The position numbers were made by a program, and so were the translations under genes. From contig CP141143.1 in the NCBI GenBank assembly GCA_035235625.1, forward strand, positions 27,848,592-27,912,591: a stretch of 64,000 bases of DNA. Direction: 5' to 3'. Shown here piece by piece: positions 51,059 through 63,300 of this stretch (position 1 is its first letter; every line of letters begins with the position of its first letter). Origin of the DNA: Saururus chinensis (Eukaryota; Streptophyta; Magnoliopsida; Piperales; Saururaceae). The notes under the pieces were generated by a model. That model had not been told where the DNA came from and did no database searches. It worked only from the letters and a program-made list of their open reading frames with translations.

Positions 51059-51287
51059 TCTAGGTATAAGTTCTCTAATTTGATTACCATGACTCCACTA
51101 GAATCCAAACTCCGAAGTCAACTCATGTCTAAGATTTCGCTCATGATCTTCACTCATATAATTGACTTGATTTCAAACATGATGTGTTCAAGTTTTTTAA
51201 AAATATTGAATGACAACATTAAGAAAAGAAAAATGAAATTGATCTTTACTCTCCTTGCTATATCCATCTCTTAATTAAGGTGCATCG
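51059..51287 (-). mobile_element. Continuation of the minus-strand copia spacer
   Basis: Picks up where 46449 stopped. It matches 10700-10925 (AGACTCCACTA.A.TCCAAAC..., then GATCTT.ACTCT.CTTG.TATATC). It ends at 51287, where an LTR start TGTCACAACCTG begins. Confidence 0.65.
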
Positions 51288-53473
51288 TGTCACAACCTGA
51301 ATTTTTAAAACCCTTTTTAATGAAGGATGTAAGATAAATCAAGAGGAAATATTTTTCTTTAATAAACACAAAACAAATCTATTGATAATATATCTAGGTC
51401 ATGATAATTGGGGTTCACAAATACGAATATCAAAAAATATGATATTACTACACATGTCAAAAGCCTAAATGTAGCGGGTTAACCCTCTAAGTGCAAGTTT
51501 GTCATCTGTTTGAAAATAAATAACCAACTAAATTTGGCTCTCACAACAATAATTATAATTACTTACCATATTACAATGTCGTTTTAATCCCTCATCAATG
51601 TCCTGGTCTCGCTAGTCCTCACCTAAGGAACCTGCAACCAAAAAGACCAAACAACAAAAGAACATCTCCTCCTCTTAGATGAAAGTTTCTAAAAGAATAA
51701 AAGTATTAATTAATATATTTTAGATTGGGCTAACATCACCAAGATATTAGTTGCCTACTAACTCATCGGACAACATCTCCAATGTTACTTCCAAGAAGAT
51801 TAGATCTAGACGTAGTTCTGCCTAGAAACTATAATATCTTAAGAAGCATAACATCAAACACACAATGCTTAAGTATTTTAAACTGGCGAACATTTGATGT
51901 AAGTCCTTTAGGTGTTCTAATTGTTCTAATTAAACAAGAAATTCCATTAATTATTTCATGAATCTGTTCACTAATTAAAATTGTCATGCCCTGACTCCAA
52001 ATCGGCTAGAGGATGCAACAAGTCCTAATCCAACCCTAGATTAGATTGGAATTGCATAGTTGAGCCATTGCTTTGCTTAAAAATTACCCGGAGAATAATG
52101 TAAAAAGGAAAATTAACTTTTTTTATGATAACTATGATTAAACCTCCATCTACTAGAGTCACACTACAATGACATAAACATATGCCTCAAACTAAAGAAA
52201 AGAAACTGCCAACTAGAATGAAACACCATCAATTAATATGAAGTTTCATAATGTTTTCTCATTTATTCCCTACTAATTATACCTTAATAAATTGTAATCC
52301 CCAGCTTAGTTGCTCCTTAATTGTCGTTCTGATTGCAAAACAAGCTGTCTTGAGCACCTACATGAAACATCACATGGGGGATCCTGAAGAATTCCCCAAA
52401 ACAAGAAAGGGTGAATATAAACTCATTTATACCCTAATATATGAGTTCATTCAAAGCAAAGTCTTTACATAAAAAATGTGCAAATAAATCTCAACATTCC
52501 CATCACAAAAGTATTACATGACAATCCGGTGTAATGAATATCAAAAGTCATCACAAGATAATAAAACAGTGCAACCAATCAAAATCTATTACCAATTACC
52601 AGTTACCTATCACATTGCATCCCAAATACTAGACATACTAGAAATTTCTAGTCATACAGGTGCACAATGGCCATGACCAGCCTAAAGCAACTCCAGAAAT
52701 CTAAATAAATAAATAATCTTGTTCATCTCAGCCAAGGGAGGATTAAGGCTATCCATTGGACGTAAAACCCCACACTCTCCAATGTAAAACCGATTCGATA
52801 AACCTCAGATACGACTAATCTAACAACCATAGAAACCTCAACTAACCACGATTAATCCATAGTTTACAAATCATCTTCACAATGCATGAAACATAAGTAT
52901 AGTTACAAGTGCAATCCTAAGTAATCATACTATGTTATCCAACACATAATTTAGTAGATAAGATCATATGTACTAAGACATGCATAAAACATAGATTTGC
53001 TAAATTAACCTTAAATATAAGCATGCATATCCTTAATAAAGTTAAATATACTGAAAGTACTAAAGTTGCACAATCAACAATATAATATCTCATTTATTCT
53101 CATACTAGCTTAAGTAGATGTTTTAGCATAATCACAACATATAACTTATACATTTTAGGAAAAATAGCAAATAAACTCAAATCAATGTAAAATTTTGCAT
53201 AAACCTACATCATAGTTTGAATTCAATATAAATAAATATCATAATATTGTTATATTTTATGGGCCAAGGGTCAACCCCTCCTTCCCCCACCCTCCTTCTC
53301 GGCTCTATCCATACCTATACAGGAGCTGCAAGACCACTTATGGAGGTAGAGAGGTAAACTAGCAAGGGCTGCCATAGAAAATACCAGTTTTATCTATATA
53401 GTTTCTAAGTGGTAAACCAGGCCCATTTTTTTCTTTTTCTTTTTCTTTTTCTTTTTTCTTTTTTTACCGTATA
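51288..53473. mobile_element. Gypsy-type LTR (family C, copy 2), left part
   Basis: Starts TGTCACAACCTGAATTTTTAAAACCC. It follows the 440-bp unit at 42583 for about 290 bp, then matches 55440-55600 (ACATCACC...GATATTAGTTGCCTAC.AACTCATC..ACAACATCTCC). A CTTTTT-rich tract lies at 53430-53465. It is interrupted by the insertion at 53474 and probably continues at 59415. No coding capacity. Confidence 0.6.
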
Positions 53474-54337
53474 TGCAACATCCCATATTTTCTAAAGAAG
53501 ATAATATAAATTATTAGTCAACAATAACCCATCGACGTGTCAATGGACTTGCCAATAGAACTAAAGAAATTTTCATTGGTAGACTGATTGATGTGTTGAT
53601 GGACTTACTAATGGAGCTCAAGAAATTTTCATAGGTAGACTTATCGACATGTCAATGAAATTGACCGATGGTAATTGCATACATGCAGTTACTCTAGAAT
53701 ACTGAGCGGTTAATTAGTTTTTGATTTTATAGGTAGTTATGATAGTATTTAAGGCTTAGGAATTGTTTGAGAAGAGGAAAAATGAGTCCAAATGGAGACT
53801 TGTGGCCAAAGAAGAGAGCAACAAACAACTGGAGTGAAGTGAATGCTGGAAATCGGGCGACACTCACATTTCAAGGTCAGATGGCCTTCTAAACTTGAAG
53901 TTTTACCAAACTAGTGTAGTTTCATGTTTCTTTCACGCTCTTCATGATTTGGGTGGGATATACTGTGGAATGAAGTAAAATCTTGGAGATTTACAGTCTT
54001 TAGAGTTGAATTCATGGTTTTTACTATATTAAGAAGTAAAATATTGTTCTGGTCAATGACTTCCTAAGTTGAGAAAGATTATCAAGAAGAATATATGTTA
54101 ATATGTTTTTCCAAAACAAAAGAGAGAATTTGGGCATGATTCTGATCATCGTTGAAGTTACCAACGTATCGGTAGTTGTACCGATGAAAGGAAGATGATG
54201 AACAATGCTCAAGCATGCATGCATTGCAGGCATGTGGTTTTTGTCATGGGCAGTGTGAATGATGCATCAATGAGGCATCAGTGAGAATGAAATAATAGTG
54301 TTATTCCACTGTTGGCAGGGTTTGTTGCAATGATGAA

Positions 54338-54724
54338 CTCACCGATGGTTATTGGTGAGGGCGCCGACCCATTTGTGAAGTCGCCAATAGAGATTAATAT
54401 CTCTATCGATGATTGTCGACATGTCAGTGAACTCATCAATGGTTATAGGTGAGGGCGCTGAACTATATGTGAATTCACTAATAGAGATTAACATCTCTAT
54501 TGGTTATAGTTGACGCATCAGTGAACTCACCGATGGCTATCGGTGAGGGTGCCAACCCATCTATAAGGTCACCGATAGAATCTATCAATAAGGTTTGATG
54601 TGTCGGTGAACTCACTGATGGTTATCAGTGAGGTCATTGACTCTTCCATGAGGTTACCGATGAACCTCATAGTCAATGTTGGCAAGGTTCAATGTGTCGA
54701 TGAGTTCACTGATAATCATTGGTG
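54338..54724 (+). repeat. Array of hairpins with a ~94-bp period in LTR family D
   Basis: Five stem-loops at 54338-54359, 54432-54453, 54526-54547, 54611-54632 and 54707-54724. Three have full-length or near-full 9-bp stems: CTCACCGAT-GGCT-ATCGGTGAG, CTCACCGAT-GGTT-ATTGGTGAG and CTCACTGAT-GGTT-ATCAGTGAG. The C-G to T-A exchange at the same stem position keeps pairing. Between the first three lie 8-bp stems ATAGAGAT-TAA(T/C)-ATCTCTAT (54387-54406, 54481-54500). Confidence 0.85.
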
Positions 54725-55872
54725 GTGTCATCTACATCTCAACAAGGCTGCTGATAGAATATATGATTGCGATTTTCCTTGTGAATATAGCTAGTGTATG
54801 CTATAGTAATTATAATTAATATTGGATAATTTTTTATGTGATATGTGATGTGAATGAATGATGCATATATTACTTAGGGGTTAATATCCTCAGTGCATGT
54901 GTATGAAACCATTGATTATGATGAATGGGTACCAAAAAGACTATGCATATGCCAACTAAGGTCACAAGAACCCTTGGTGCCTTGGCTCCAAAAGTGAGTC
55001 GTTAGCCACGTAGACAAAAGGGGATTGGCATAAAAAATGACCAAGGTCTTCTAAATTTGCAAAAATGGGAGTAATGTAGAACCGCTTCCTTGGCTCAGGA
55101 GTTGTGTCTGAATAGACTAGAGCATTAAAAGATGACTAGTCCTATGCAGTGCAATACAGGAGGTTTCGATGATCATGGAAAATCAAGATCTCAACACTAG
55201 GGTCCATGAGCCCTAGTGATCCTTTGCTTCACAGTGTAGATGGGGAGAGGCAGACTTCAGAGCACTGAGGTCATTATGTGATGACCCAATATTTAGTAGT
55301 GTGAAGCTCCTATATGAGGTTATTGTAGGAAGGGTTTTGCTGTCACGACCCGGATTTTTAAAACCCTTGTTACAATAAAGGACACACGATAGATCACGAT
55401 AATTTTTTTTTCCTTAAAAAGGATCGGGCCAACATCACCCGATGTTAGTTGCCTACGTACTCATCAGACAACATCTCCAATGTTTCCAACAAGATCAGAT
55501 CCAGATGTAGTTCTGCCTAAAAACTACACTATACTAAGAAGCATAACATCACCCATGCAATGCTTAAGTATTTTAAAGCAACCTACATTTTATGCAAGTC
55601 TTTTAATCGTTCCACTTGTCTAATTAACAAGCAATATCAAACAATGTTATTAATTATCTCACAACCCTTGTTCAATAATTAATGCTAACATCCTGCAAAC
55701 CGTACCACATAAGGGTAATATATAGAACACATAACTCAAAAACATGGGCTGATCTTTAACCAATGAAGACCATCACAATGCACAAAACAATGGAAACCGT
55801 TCAGGAAACAATGTACTAATTGTTACTTGAAAATACCGACTCCCGCTCAAAGGAGTAAATGTATGCTAACAG

Positions 55873-56275
55873 AAATCCTAGCATTTCTAGAGATCCACTT
55901 GGATCAGCCATGGGCCTAGAGATGTAGGTACTAGCTGTGCTCATGGACACACTGGCTGGAGGTAGATGAGCCTTCCATGATGCTCAAAAACCTGGTTTGC
56001 GCATTTGCAGGGATCCATCGTCCCAAAGGAGCGGAGACCACAAGGGTCTAAAAGATTACCGTCATGGCTATTATAAAAAATCCTAACATCTCTAGAGATC
56101 CACTTGGATCAGCCATGAGCCTAGAGATGTAGGTACCAGCTGTGCTCATGGACACACTGGCCGAAGGTAGATAGCCTTCCATGATGCTCAAAAACCTGGG
56201 TTGTGCATTTGTAGGGATCCATCGTCCCGAAGAAACGGAGACCAAGAAGGTCTAAATATCCGCCATGGCTATTAC
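55873..56275. repeat. 205-bp tandem duplication in the family C unit
   Basis: Units begin at 55873 and 56078 (AAATCCTA(G/A)CAT.TCTAGAGATCC). They share ATGCTCAAAAACCTGG and GGGATCCATCGTCCC in order, with about 10% differences by eye. Confidence 0.85.
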
Positions 56276-57045
56276 TGTGAGCTTAAACTTTGACTCTAAG
56301 AACATCCCATAACCACCCTCGGTTCATTAACCAAGGCAAAATTCTATGTCAGGGCCTCATTCACTCCATGAACAAGTCCCAACCCTAAAGAGGGTATTTT
56401 AGTCATTATCTTGATTAAGTGTTCTTCCCCTAATCTAAAGACAACCAAAATCTCTTGATTATTCTTTATTAACCTTAATTTATTAATAAACTTAAAACAA
56501 CAATAATAAATGTAAGCATCAGAATAATCAACATGACAAGAACTCAGATTCATGCTGAGATGAACTAACCAATTCAACATTATAATGAAAAGGATTTGGG
56601 GCTGAGATGTATAACTCAAGTTATATACCTAACATGACAAGTTTAAACTGAAACAACCATCAATATTCACCCTAATGTATAACACAATCAAGGCTGAAAT
56701 TCAAGGACATATTATGCTTAATTTCAAAGGCATCTTAGGCTCAAATTCAGAGACTTAATAAATATAAGTATATCATGAACTAAGGCTCAAAAGTCAAGGA
56801 TTCAATCAGCAAGATTATAACCTAAATCAAAGCTGAGAATCAAGTATTAGGTAGGCAATAATGCAACCTAAACTAGGGTTGAAACTTAGATATTCTCTTA
56901 GCATGATTATAATATAAATCAAGGCTGAGAATTTGGTATTACTTTGGCAAAAATAGAGCCTAAAACAAGGCTGCAAAATAGGTATCTAAATAAGTAAAAG
57001 CAAAGTCTAAACCAAGGTTTAAATCAGGGATTTAATTATCCAAAG

Positions 57046-57465
57046 TATGGCCAAAACGAAGGCTTCTAATCAAGGATTTAATTGGGCAAAGTATGGCCTA
57101 AACTAAGGCCATGAATCAGGGATTAAATTGGCCAAGGTATGGCCTAAAGTAAGGCCACGAATCAGAGATTAACTTAGCCAAAGTATGGCCTAAAGTAAGG
57201 CCACAAATCAGGGATTAACTTAGCCAAAGTATGGCCTAAACTAAGGCCACGAATCAGGGAATAAGTTGGCCAAAGTATGGCCTAAAGTCAGGCCACAAAC
57301 CAGGGAATAAGTTGGCTAAACTATGGCCTGAAGTAAGGCCATAAACCAGGGAATAAGTTGGCCAAACTATGGCCTAAAGTAAGGCCACAAACTAGGGAAT
57401 AAAATCAACAAACTATGGCCTAAAGTAAGGCCACAAATCAGGGAATAAATTCAACAGAGTGTATG
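57046..57465. repeat. 46-bp tandem repeat, nine units, each with a GGCC hairpin
   Basis: Units start at 57046, 57091, 57138, 57184, 57230, 57276, 57322, 57368 and 57414. The consensus core is TATGGCCTAAAGTAAGGCCA, a 6-bp stem TGGCCT/AGGCCA with a 6-nt loop, followed by CAAATCAGGGATTAA. Stems are kept in eight of nine units while loops and linkers vary. More decayed units extend left to about 56650. Confidence 0.9.
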
Positions 57466-58189
57466 CCCAAATCATGATTAATAAACATGACTAGAATAAG
57501 AATTATTCATGCCTAACATATGGCTAAGATAAATGACAAAAATCAGCATCATGCTTGAATGAATTAAGGCTAGTTCATGACATCAAAAGGAACCCCTAGA
57601 ACCAAGCTACATTATGGCTGAATTACATCTATCAAAACCTCATTCTTAAGGGTGTAAAAGGAAGCACCTACTTGTACCAATTCATCCCCAAAGCTCCTAG
57701 CCCTTTCTCCAACGCTTCTAGTGCTTGATTCAATCCAAAGGTGGCTGATTTGTGCCTTCGAAATTGCTGGTTATGGAGGTCCTTGCTGAGAGAAGGAAGA
57801 GGAGAGAAGAGATGGAGAAGAGAGAGCTGAACCAAAATCAATCCTTTCTTATATAAGGCTTCCCTTCTTCAAACTCTTGGGTGCCCTCCTCCTCTAAGAC
57901 TCTCCATTAATTACAATCCCGGAATTACAATCCCTGCCCCATTAACAATAGGATTCCAACCTACATAAATGCTCAAAACAGTCCCAAAAGAGTTCTAACC
58001 CAACTAGATGTATAGTTCATCCCTCCTCCAACTTTTTCCACCACTCCTAGCACTTCTCGGACTCCTACGTGGGCTAGAAGTCATATGCTCACAAGCTATC
58101 TCATATCAGCAAAGTTCTAGTTGCGTCCTCCTTCTTCCTTGGAATCCTTAACCCGCTAGGACTCTCTACCTCTTTAAAATCCTAGTTCT

Positions 58190-58432
58190 TTTAAGACTTC
58201 TAATTCCTAGTACGTTTAGGACTCCTAACTCCTAGCATATTTAGGACTCCTAACTCCTAGCACATTTAGGACTCCTAATACCTAACACGATTAGGACTCC
58301 TGATACCTAACACGATTAGGACATCCAACTCCAAACACGAGTAGGATATCTAACTCCAAGCACGAGTAGGATATCTAACTCTAAGCACGAGTAGGACATC
58401 CAACTCCAAACACGAGTAGGGCATCTAATTCG
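58190..58432. repeat. 25-bp tandem repeat, about ten units
   Basis: Units follow AGGACTCCTAACTCCTAGCACATTT in the left half and AGGACATCCAACTCCAAACACGAGT in the right half, with constant length of 25 bp. They show a gradual change of type along the array, as expected from repeated local duplication. Confidence 0.9.
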
Positions 58433-58969
58433 GGTAAACGGGCCCTACGCAATAAACTTAACTTTGAACAATTGTATCACCCTCATCTGAACTCCGATTC
58501 ACACGTTCTTAGTGGCGTTTTGAAGCTCTTTCTATCTATTTTCTAATAAAATTAGTTTCAGCCACAAATTCTATCTAGGGAGGTAGTTATTTTACTAAGA
58601 ATGCCAATAGGTCAAACACCCTATTTTCCACATATTTAATTTTTGAAACATAGGAAAATTAGGGATATTACATTCTTCCCTCCTTAAAAGAATTGCGTCC
58701 TCGCAATTTGCCATAGCCAACCCTTTCAAGCTCGGCCTCTAACTCAAAAACCGTTCTACCCTTTCAAACTACATCAACTGCAACTTATAATTTAAGTAGG
58801 ACAAAAACTTAATAACCCCTAAAATTCAGGTCGTTACATTTGCTTAGAAATAGAATGATTTATATGAAAGGTATGCACTCTTTCTATTATGATGAATCAA
58901 ATGGTTTTCTAACGAGAATTTCATGGTATGTTGATCAAATTTTTATGATTATTTAAGATTGCTATCCCA

Positions 58970-58991
58970 TTGAGTATTCTTGTATACTCAA
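58970..58991 (+). promoter_or_regulatory. GAGTAT-type hairpin in LTR family D
   Basis: TTGAGTAT-TCTTGT-ATACTCAA: an 8-bp perfect stem with a loop unlike the GAAA/AAAA loops of the other copies, about 420 bp before the LTR end. Confidence 0.6.
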
Positions 58992-59414
58992 CATCCTTTG
59001 TGGTGTAAGTGTTCAGGTCAAGACTTGATGATTAGTAAAGGTTGTAGCTGTAGTGAAGTACTACTTTATATATTGGAGACTCTTTAGATAGGTTTTACTA
59101 GGCACATGAGTGTGTCATTCCTCTATCATTGTTTTAGATGTTGTTAACAAACAATTATGAACTATGGGTCATATGAATATTTTAATGTAATAGTTGCATA
59201 GATTTTTATTAGAATTATTGTTGTCACATCAAAATGATTGTGAAGATAGATGATATTCATACCCCTAATTCTCTATTTTAATGAATTATTTCTTATGTTT
59301 TTACACTCCAACAAACAAGATGGATGAGATTTATAATATTTTCTTTTCAAAGGAACGGAAAATATGTATTTTACGAAAAATATATATGTGAAAAATTAGG
59401 GGTGTGACAGTATA

Positions 59415-59645
59415 CATCAAGTATCTATCATTTTTTTGCAACAACATTCCTCCTTGAAGCGAGGATGCAAACTAACTATTCATATTGTTCTTGGGAGACC
59501 ACTACGCGAAAAATATGTTGCAAGAAGCCAAATATAGCAAAATAGTAAGACAAAATACATAATAAGGAGAACATAACTCATAAACATACAAGAGTCCCAC
59601 CTAACACACCCAAATTGATATTAGAACATATTAGGCACTAGGCAT
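59415..59645 (-). mobile_element. Probable remainder of family C copy 2, with a gypsy pol-end motif
   Basis: Directly after the family D duplication the minus strand reads ..GCATCCTCGCTTCAAGGAGGAATGTTG (about 59440-59465), a pol-end/purine-tract motif comparable to 58666-58702. The sequence after it is not assigned. Confidence 0.4.
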
Positions 59646-59649
59646 TGTG

Positions 59650-60146
59650 TTGTAATTGGCTGTATTTGATGATCAAAATTTTGCCTATTTTATGTGTAAA
59701 ATTTAAATCTTTAGAATTTGACTATATTAGTAGAGTGTTGAGTTAGATTTGGAATTACATGACTTAAAAATTGGAGCAAATGTGTTTTGAATATTCATGT
59801 GAAAGACAGTCAAATTAAATGAGGCTTGAAGAGAGAAAGGTATGAATTCATGCACACACATGCATCGACACAAGTTTTTAATATAAAACACATTTTGTAA
59901 GTGTTGAGAGGATAATTGATGAAAAATGACAAAAATTACAATATTGTTCAAAGGTGATTGATTATCCTTGAATAGCAATTGATAGGGTTTGAATGACTTT
60001 TGGGATTTTTATCAGAACATTGAACTATCAACCATGTTGATGAATGGATGATTGGGAGAAGTTTTGTAAGTACAATGAATGATCGATCGCACTGCGATAA
60101 CAATTGATCAACACTTGGGGTCTTCATGAACAAAAACAGACGTGGA
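59650..60146 (+). mobile_element. Truncated copia LTR (family A-like), plus
   Basis: It contains the GAGTTAGATTTGGAATTACATGACTTAAAAATTGGAGCAAA block (59740-59780) also seen at 1148 and 36424, and two GATCGATC-type palindromes (60080-60090). No matching internal part follows. Confidence 0.55.
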
Positions 60147-60336
60147 TAGAGGGTTGTCCACCCTCATATGCATACCTTTTGTTCGTGTTCGTCTATGTCT
60201 AAATCGTATTTTTTTTATCCAAGTCCGTTTACCACAAATATAGGCAGACATAGACATACACTAAAAATCCCAACTCTAAGTGTCCAATAGCTATATAGGA
60301 TGTTTGGATTTACCTAACATGCTATATAACTATTAG
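60147..60336. mobile_element. Truncated hAT-like MITE related to the one at 17784
   Basis: Begins TAGAGGGTTGTCCACCC, with GTTCGTCTATGTC and TCCAAGTCCGTTTACC similar to the subterminal GTCCGTCCATGTCTGCGTCCG region of the intact copy, and CCTAACATGCTATATAA matching its central repeat. It is cut by the LTR at 60337, so the right terminus is missing. Confidence 0.55.
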
Positions 60337-63300
60337 TGTAACGCCCTCTTAAAATTCAAGGAAATTTTTTTTATATAACAATTGTAAATCGGAGGAAAAA
60401 TAACGAAATCAAAACCTGATAAAACAATTTATAATTTAAAATACTAAACATCAATTTATCATCAAAATATTTCCATCATACGGTTAAACATCATACAACC
60501 AAAGCAAAGATCCTCAGGTGCTACTCGAAAACACACGAACGACTAAATTACCATAATCATGGATTTTTAAATACAAATAACTCCCAGGCCTCCCTGAGTA
60601 CAAGTCCCATAAACAGTCTACTATCTGATCCAAATTAAAAGTCCAGAAGATATAAACACTTAAATCTCATCTCACAAAATACATTAGATCGTGGCACCAA
60701 ATATACTCTCATTGAGTCAAATATGCTGGAGTCGAGAGGGAAACAATCCACCGCAGAAACGAGCATCCATCTCCAGGAGCTCTCCAACACAACCTGCAAA
60801 AGCCTCCCGAACAACGGGGCTAAAAAAGTAGGGTGAGTATTTTCATACTCGGTAAGAAAATACCTAGTAGGGGAAACTAAAACAGTGAACTCAATAAGTT
60901 CATAAAATACATGCGTTCATGCAACTCAAACATGAAGCAATCAACGTAATATAATCAAATACATCTGCATATAATAATGCAAAACACGCCAATGAAAGCA
61001 AACTTCCACAAACACCCTTAATCAGGGTCTTACAACTTAGTGATACCCTTGTACGCATACTCAACACCTTACACATACTCGTATGACCATACTCGTGCAA
61101 TCTTACACTTAGAGTCCTTCTCAGAATAATATACTTACAATTGTGCTCAAAATCGTATACTTACTGTCTTACTCAAAAACTTACACTAACATTCTTACTC
61201 AGAATCATCATCTTACAATCGTACTCATACTCACACAACTTACACGTACTTGTACGACCTTACTTATACAATCATACGCTTACACAAACGTATTCATACG
61301 TCTTCCTTAGGAGCTTACACTTACACTTACTCTGGATCTTACACGTACAACTTACTCAGAATCTGAAGCATACAACATACTCTCACTATCGTATACATAC
61401 TACTAACAACTGAAGCTCATTACAATTAACAAACTCCAATGTCAGAAAGGAAGGGAATGCCACAAGGGCGTCACCTTAACCTTCGGGGAGCAACTAGACA
61501 CCATGGACTTTTTCGAAGGCAAGGCACACCTATGCTTATGGGGCATAGGATCAAACAGGTAAGAGTAGATCCATGATACTACTTAACTGAACGCGCAAAT
61601 ACCCACTCTCTGGGGCCATACAGTGCTAACTAAGGGCGAAAAACATACAGTGCCACTCTTGGGCATAAATCTTACAGTGCCACTCTTGGGCAGAACATAC
61701 AGTGCGATCTATAGGCAGAAACATGCAGAACCCACGAAGGGCGAAAACTTACAGCGCTCTCAACAGAGCATCAAACATCTGGTCTTAATGCAGCACACAA
61801 ACCAAAATCAAATAAACATCGCTCTCAATAGAGCATCAGACGTCTGGTGCTCTATACAACACACAGACAACATCCCACAGGAATAACCACCATGGCAAGA
61901 CACAAGAAATGCTCAGCCGATTCATTATCGGTAGCTCAAACACGGAACTTAATCCGTCAAACCCTCAGGTCTCACACTCACAACGCTATTATTAACTTTC
62001 TCATAATTCAAGTTTGAATTAAGTATATTATGTAGTACAATTATGCCACCTAAACTCAGTCTTCGACTGATCAAACTGAAGCTAAGCCCGATCTGAACCC
62101 TAGTTCGTCAGGGCAGCAGACAACACTTAACCCGTCCATACCATGATCAACTCACTGTACATCAAATGCTTACATAATCATATAGCCTCTGACATCCACC
62201 TTATGGTCAAAACATCTTACTTACGTCGTCAAACTGAGCTCCTCAAAGCAGATCCTTGTTATCCCCCCTTACACCTCACTAATTATGCTTACTTTTCACT
62301 TCTTAATTTGTACGTTATGCTTGTACAATTATGCACACTCTTACCATCTAACAAACCCACATAAGGCTTCAAGCTCAAGTTCTCTTACTTACCGAACCCC
62401 TAACGTATACTCCAAACCAAACTGATCCATTTTAAATCCTCGCTCCTCAAACTTACCTTCTCTGTCTTTTGTCATACGCTTACACGTCCAAATCCACATC
62501 CGACTTCCTACCAAACCCTTACCACTTCTTATTGTCTATCGCCTATACCTCTGCCCACACACACAGCTCACATACATAACTTACTCAAAACCACTAGCCA
62601 CCACTAGCATGTCCATAATATGCATCCATAGCGTACTAACCTAATCGCTAGCCATCACTAGCGCAAACCTATTCTAGATCCAGAAAACATACGTACAAAT
62701 CATACATATCAATCATACTTAGCACACATATTACACATACATCAACCATATTTACAGCTCATATGCATGTCATATGTATCTAAACATACTATATAATCAT
62801 GTTTATATGCACATCATGTGATCCTAGCATGCTACTACTCATTCAAGCATGCTATCATGAATTTACGAGTTCAAAGCTCCCCTACCTCGTAATCATGACG
62901 TTTGATGGAGAGCATACGACCGTGCCGGCGTTGATAGAGGAGTTGGCGGCCAAAAGCTTTGCCAAGTTGAGAGAGCTGTTGTCCCGAGGGTTTAGGAAAC
63001 ACCAGAACTACACATGGCCAAATAGGGTGTTAAAGTCAACACGATAAAATCCACAATCCACGGCGGCACACTAGGGGTGGCCGGGACAAAAATTGTGCCA
63101 ACGAGTGGCAGGTGCGACCGAAAGGCATAGTGTACTCACTAAAATTCGACCGATAGTTGAACAATACCCAACTGGTCACAAAATGTCGAAATCGGCCGTG
63201 GACAACACCCAACGACGTCGATTTCGTGTTTATAAGGGCCCACATATGGGTGGAGGGCATAGGGTGACACTAAGAGACGGAGGAGAGGTGGTGGAGGACT

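Larger units (their letters stand above)
55341..58838 (-). mobile_element. Family C LTR unit of 3498 bp nested in LTR family D
   Basis: Starts TGTCACGACCCGG and ends CAGGTCGTTACA, with a perfect 5-bp duplication TTTGC (55336-55340 and 58839-58843). Near the right end the minus strand reads GAGGACGCAATTC..TTAAGGAGGGAAGAATGTAATATCCC (58666-58702), which looks like the end of gypsy pol, polypurine tract and LTR start. The unit may therefore be a 3' LTR (about 55341-58678, minus) plus a sliver of internal DNA and a fused LTR end, not a simple solo LTR. It contains a 205-bp tandem duplication and two minisatellites. Confidence 0.75.
53474..59409 (+). mobile_element. Solo LTR (family D), interrupted by a family C unit
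   Basis: Starts TGCAACATCCCATATTTTC and ends TTAGGGGTGTGACA, with a perfect 5-bp duplication GTATA (53469-53473 and 59410-59414). The family C unit 55341-58838 plus its duplication lies inside, so the original LTR was about 2433 bp. It carries a ~60-bp tandem pair (53528-53646), a hairpin array (54338-54724) and the GAGTAT-type hairpin (58970-58991). Confidence 0.88.

Noticed and set aside
57046-58432. CRISPR-like appearance of regularly spaced palindromic repeats
   Set aside because: The units are direct tandem repeats whose linkers are also repeated, not unique spacers, and they lie inside a plant LTR with no cas genes.
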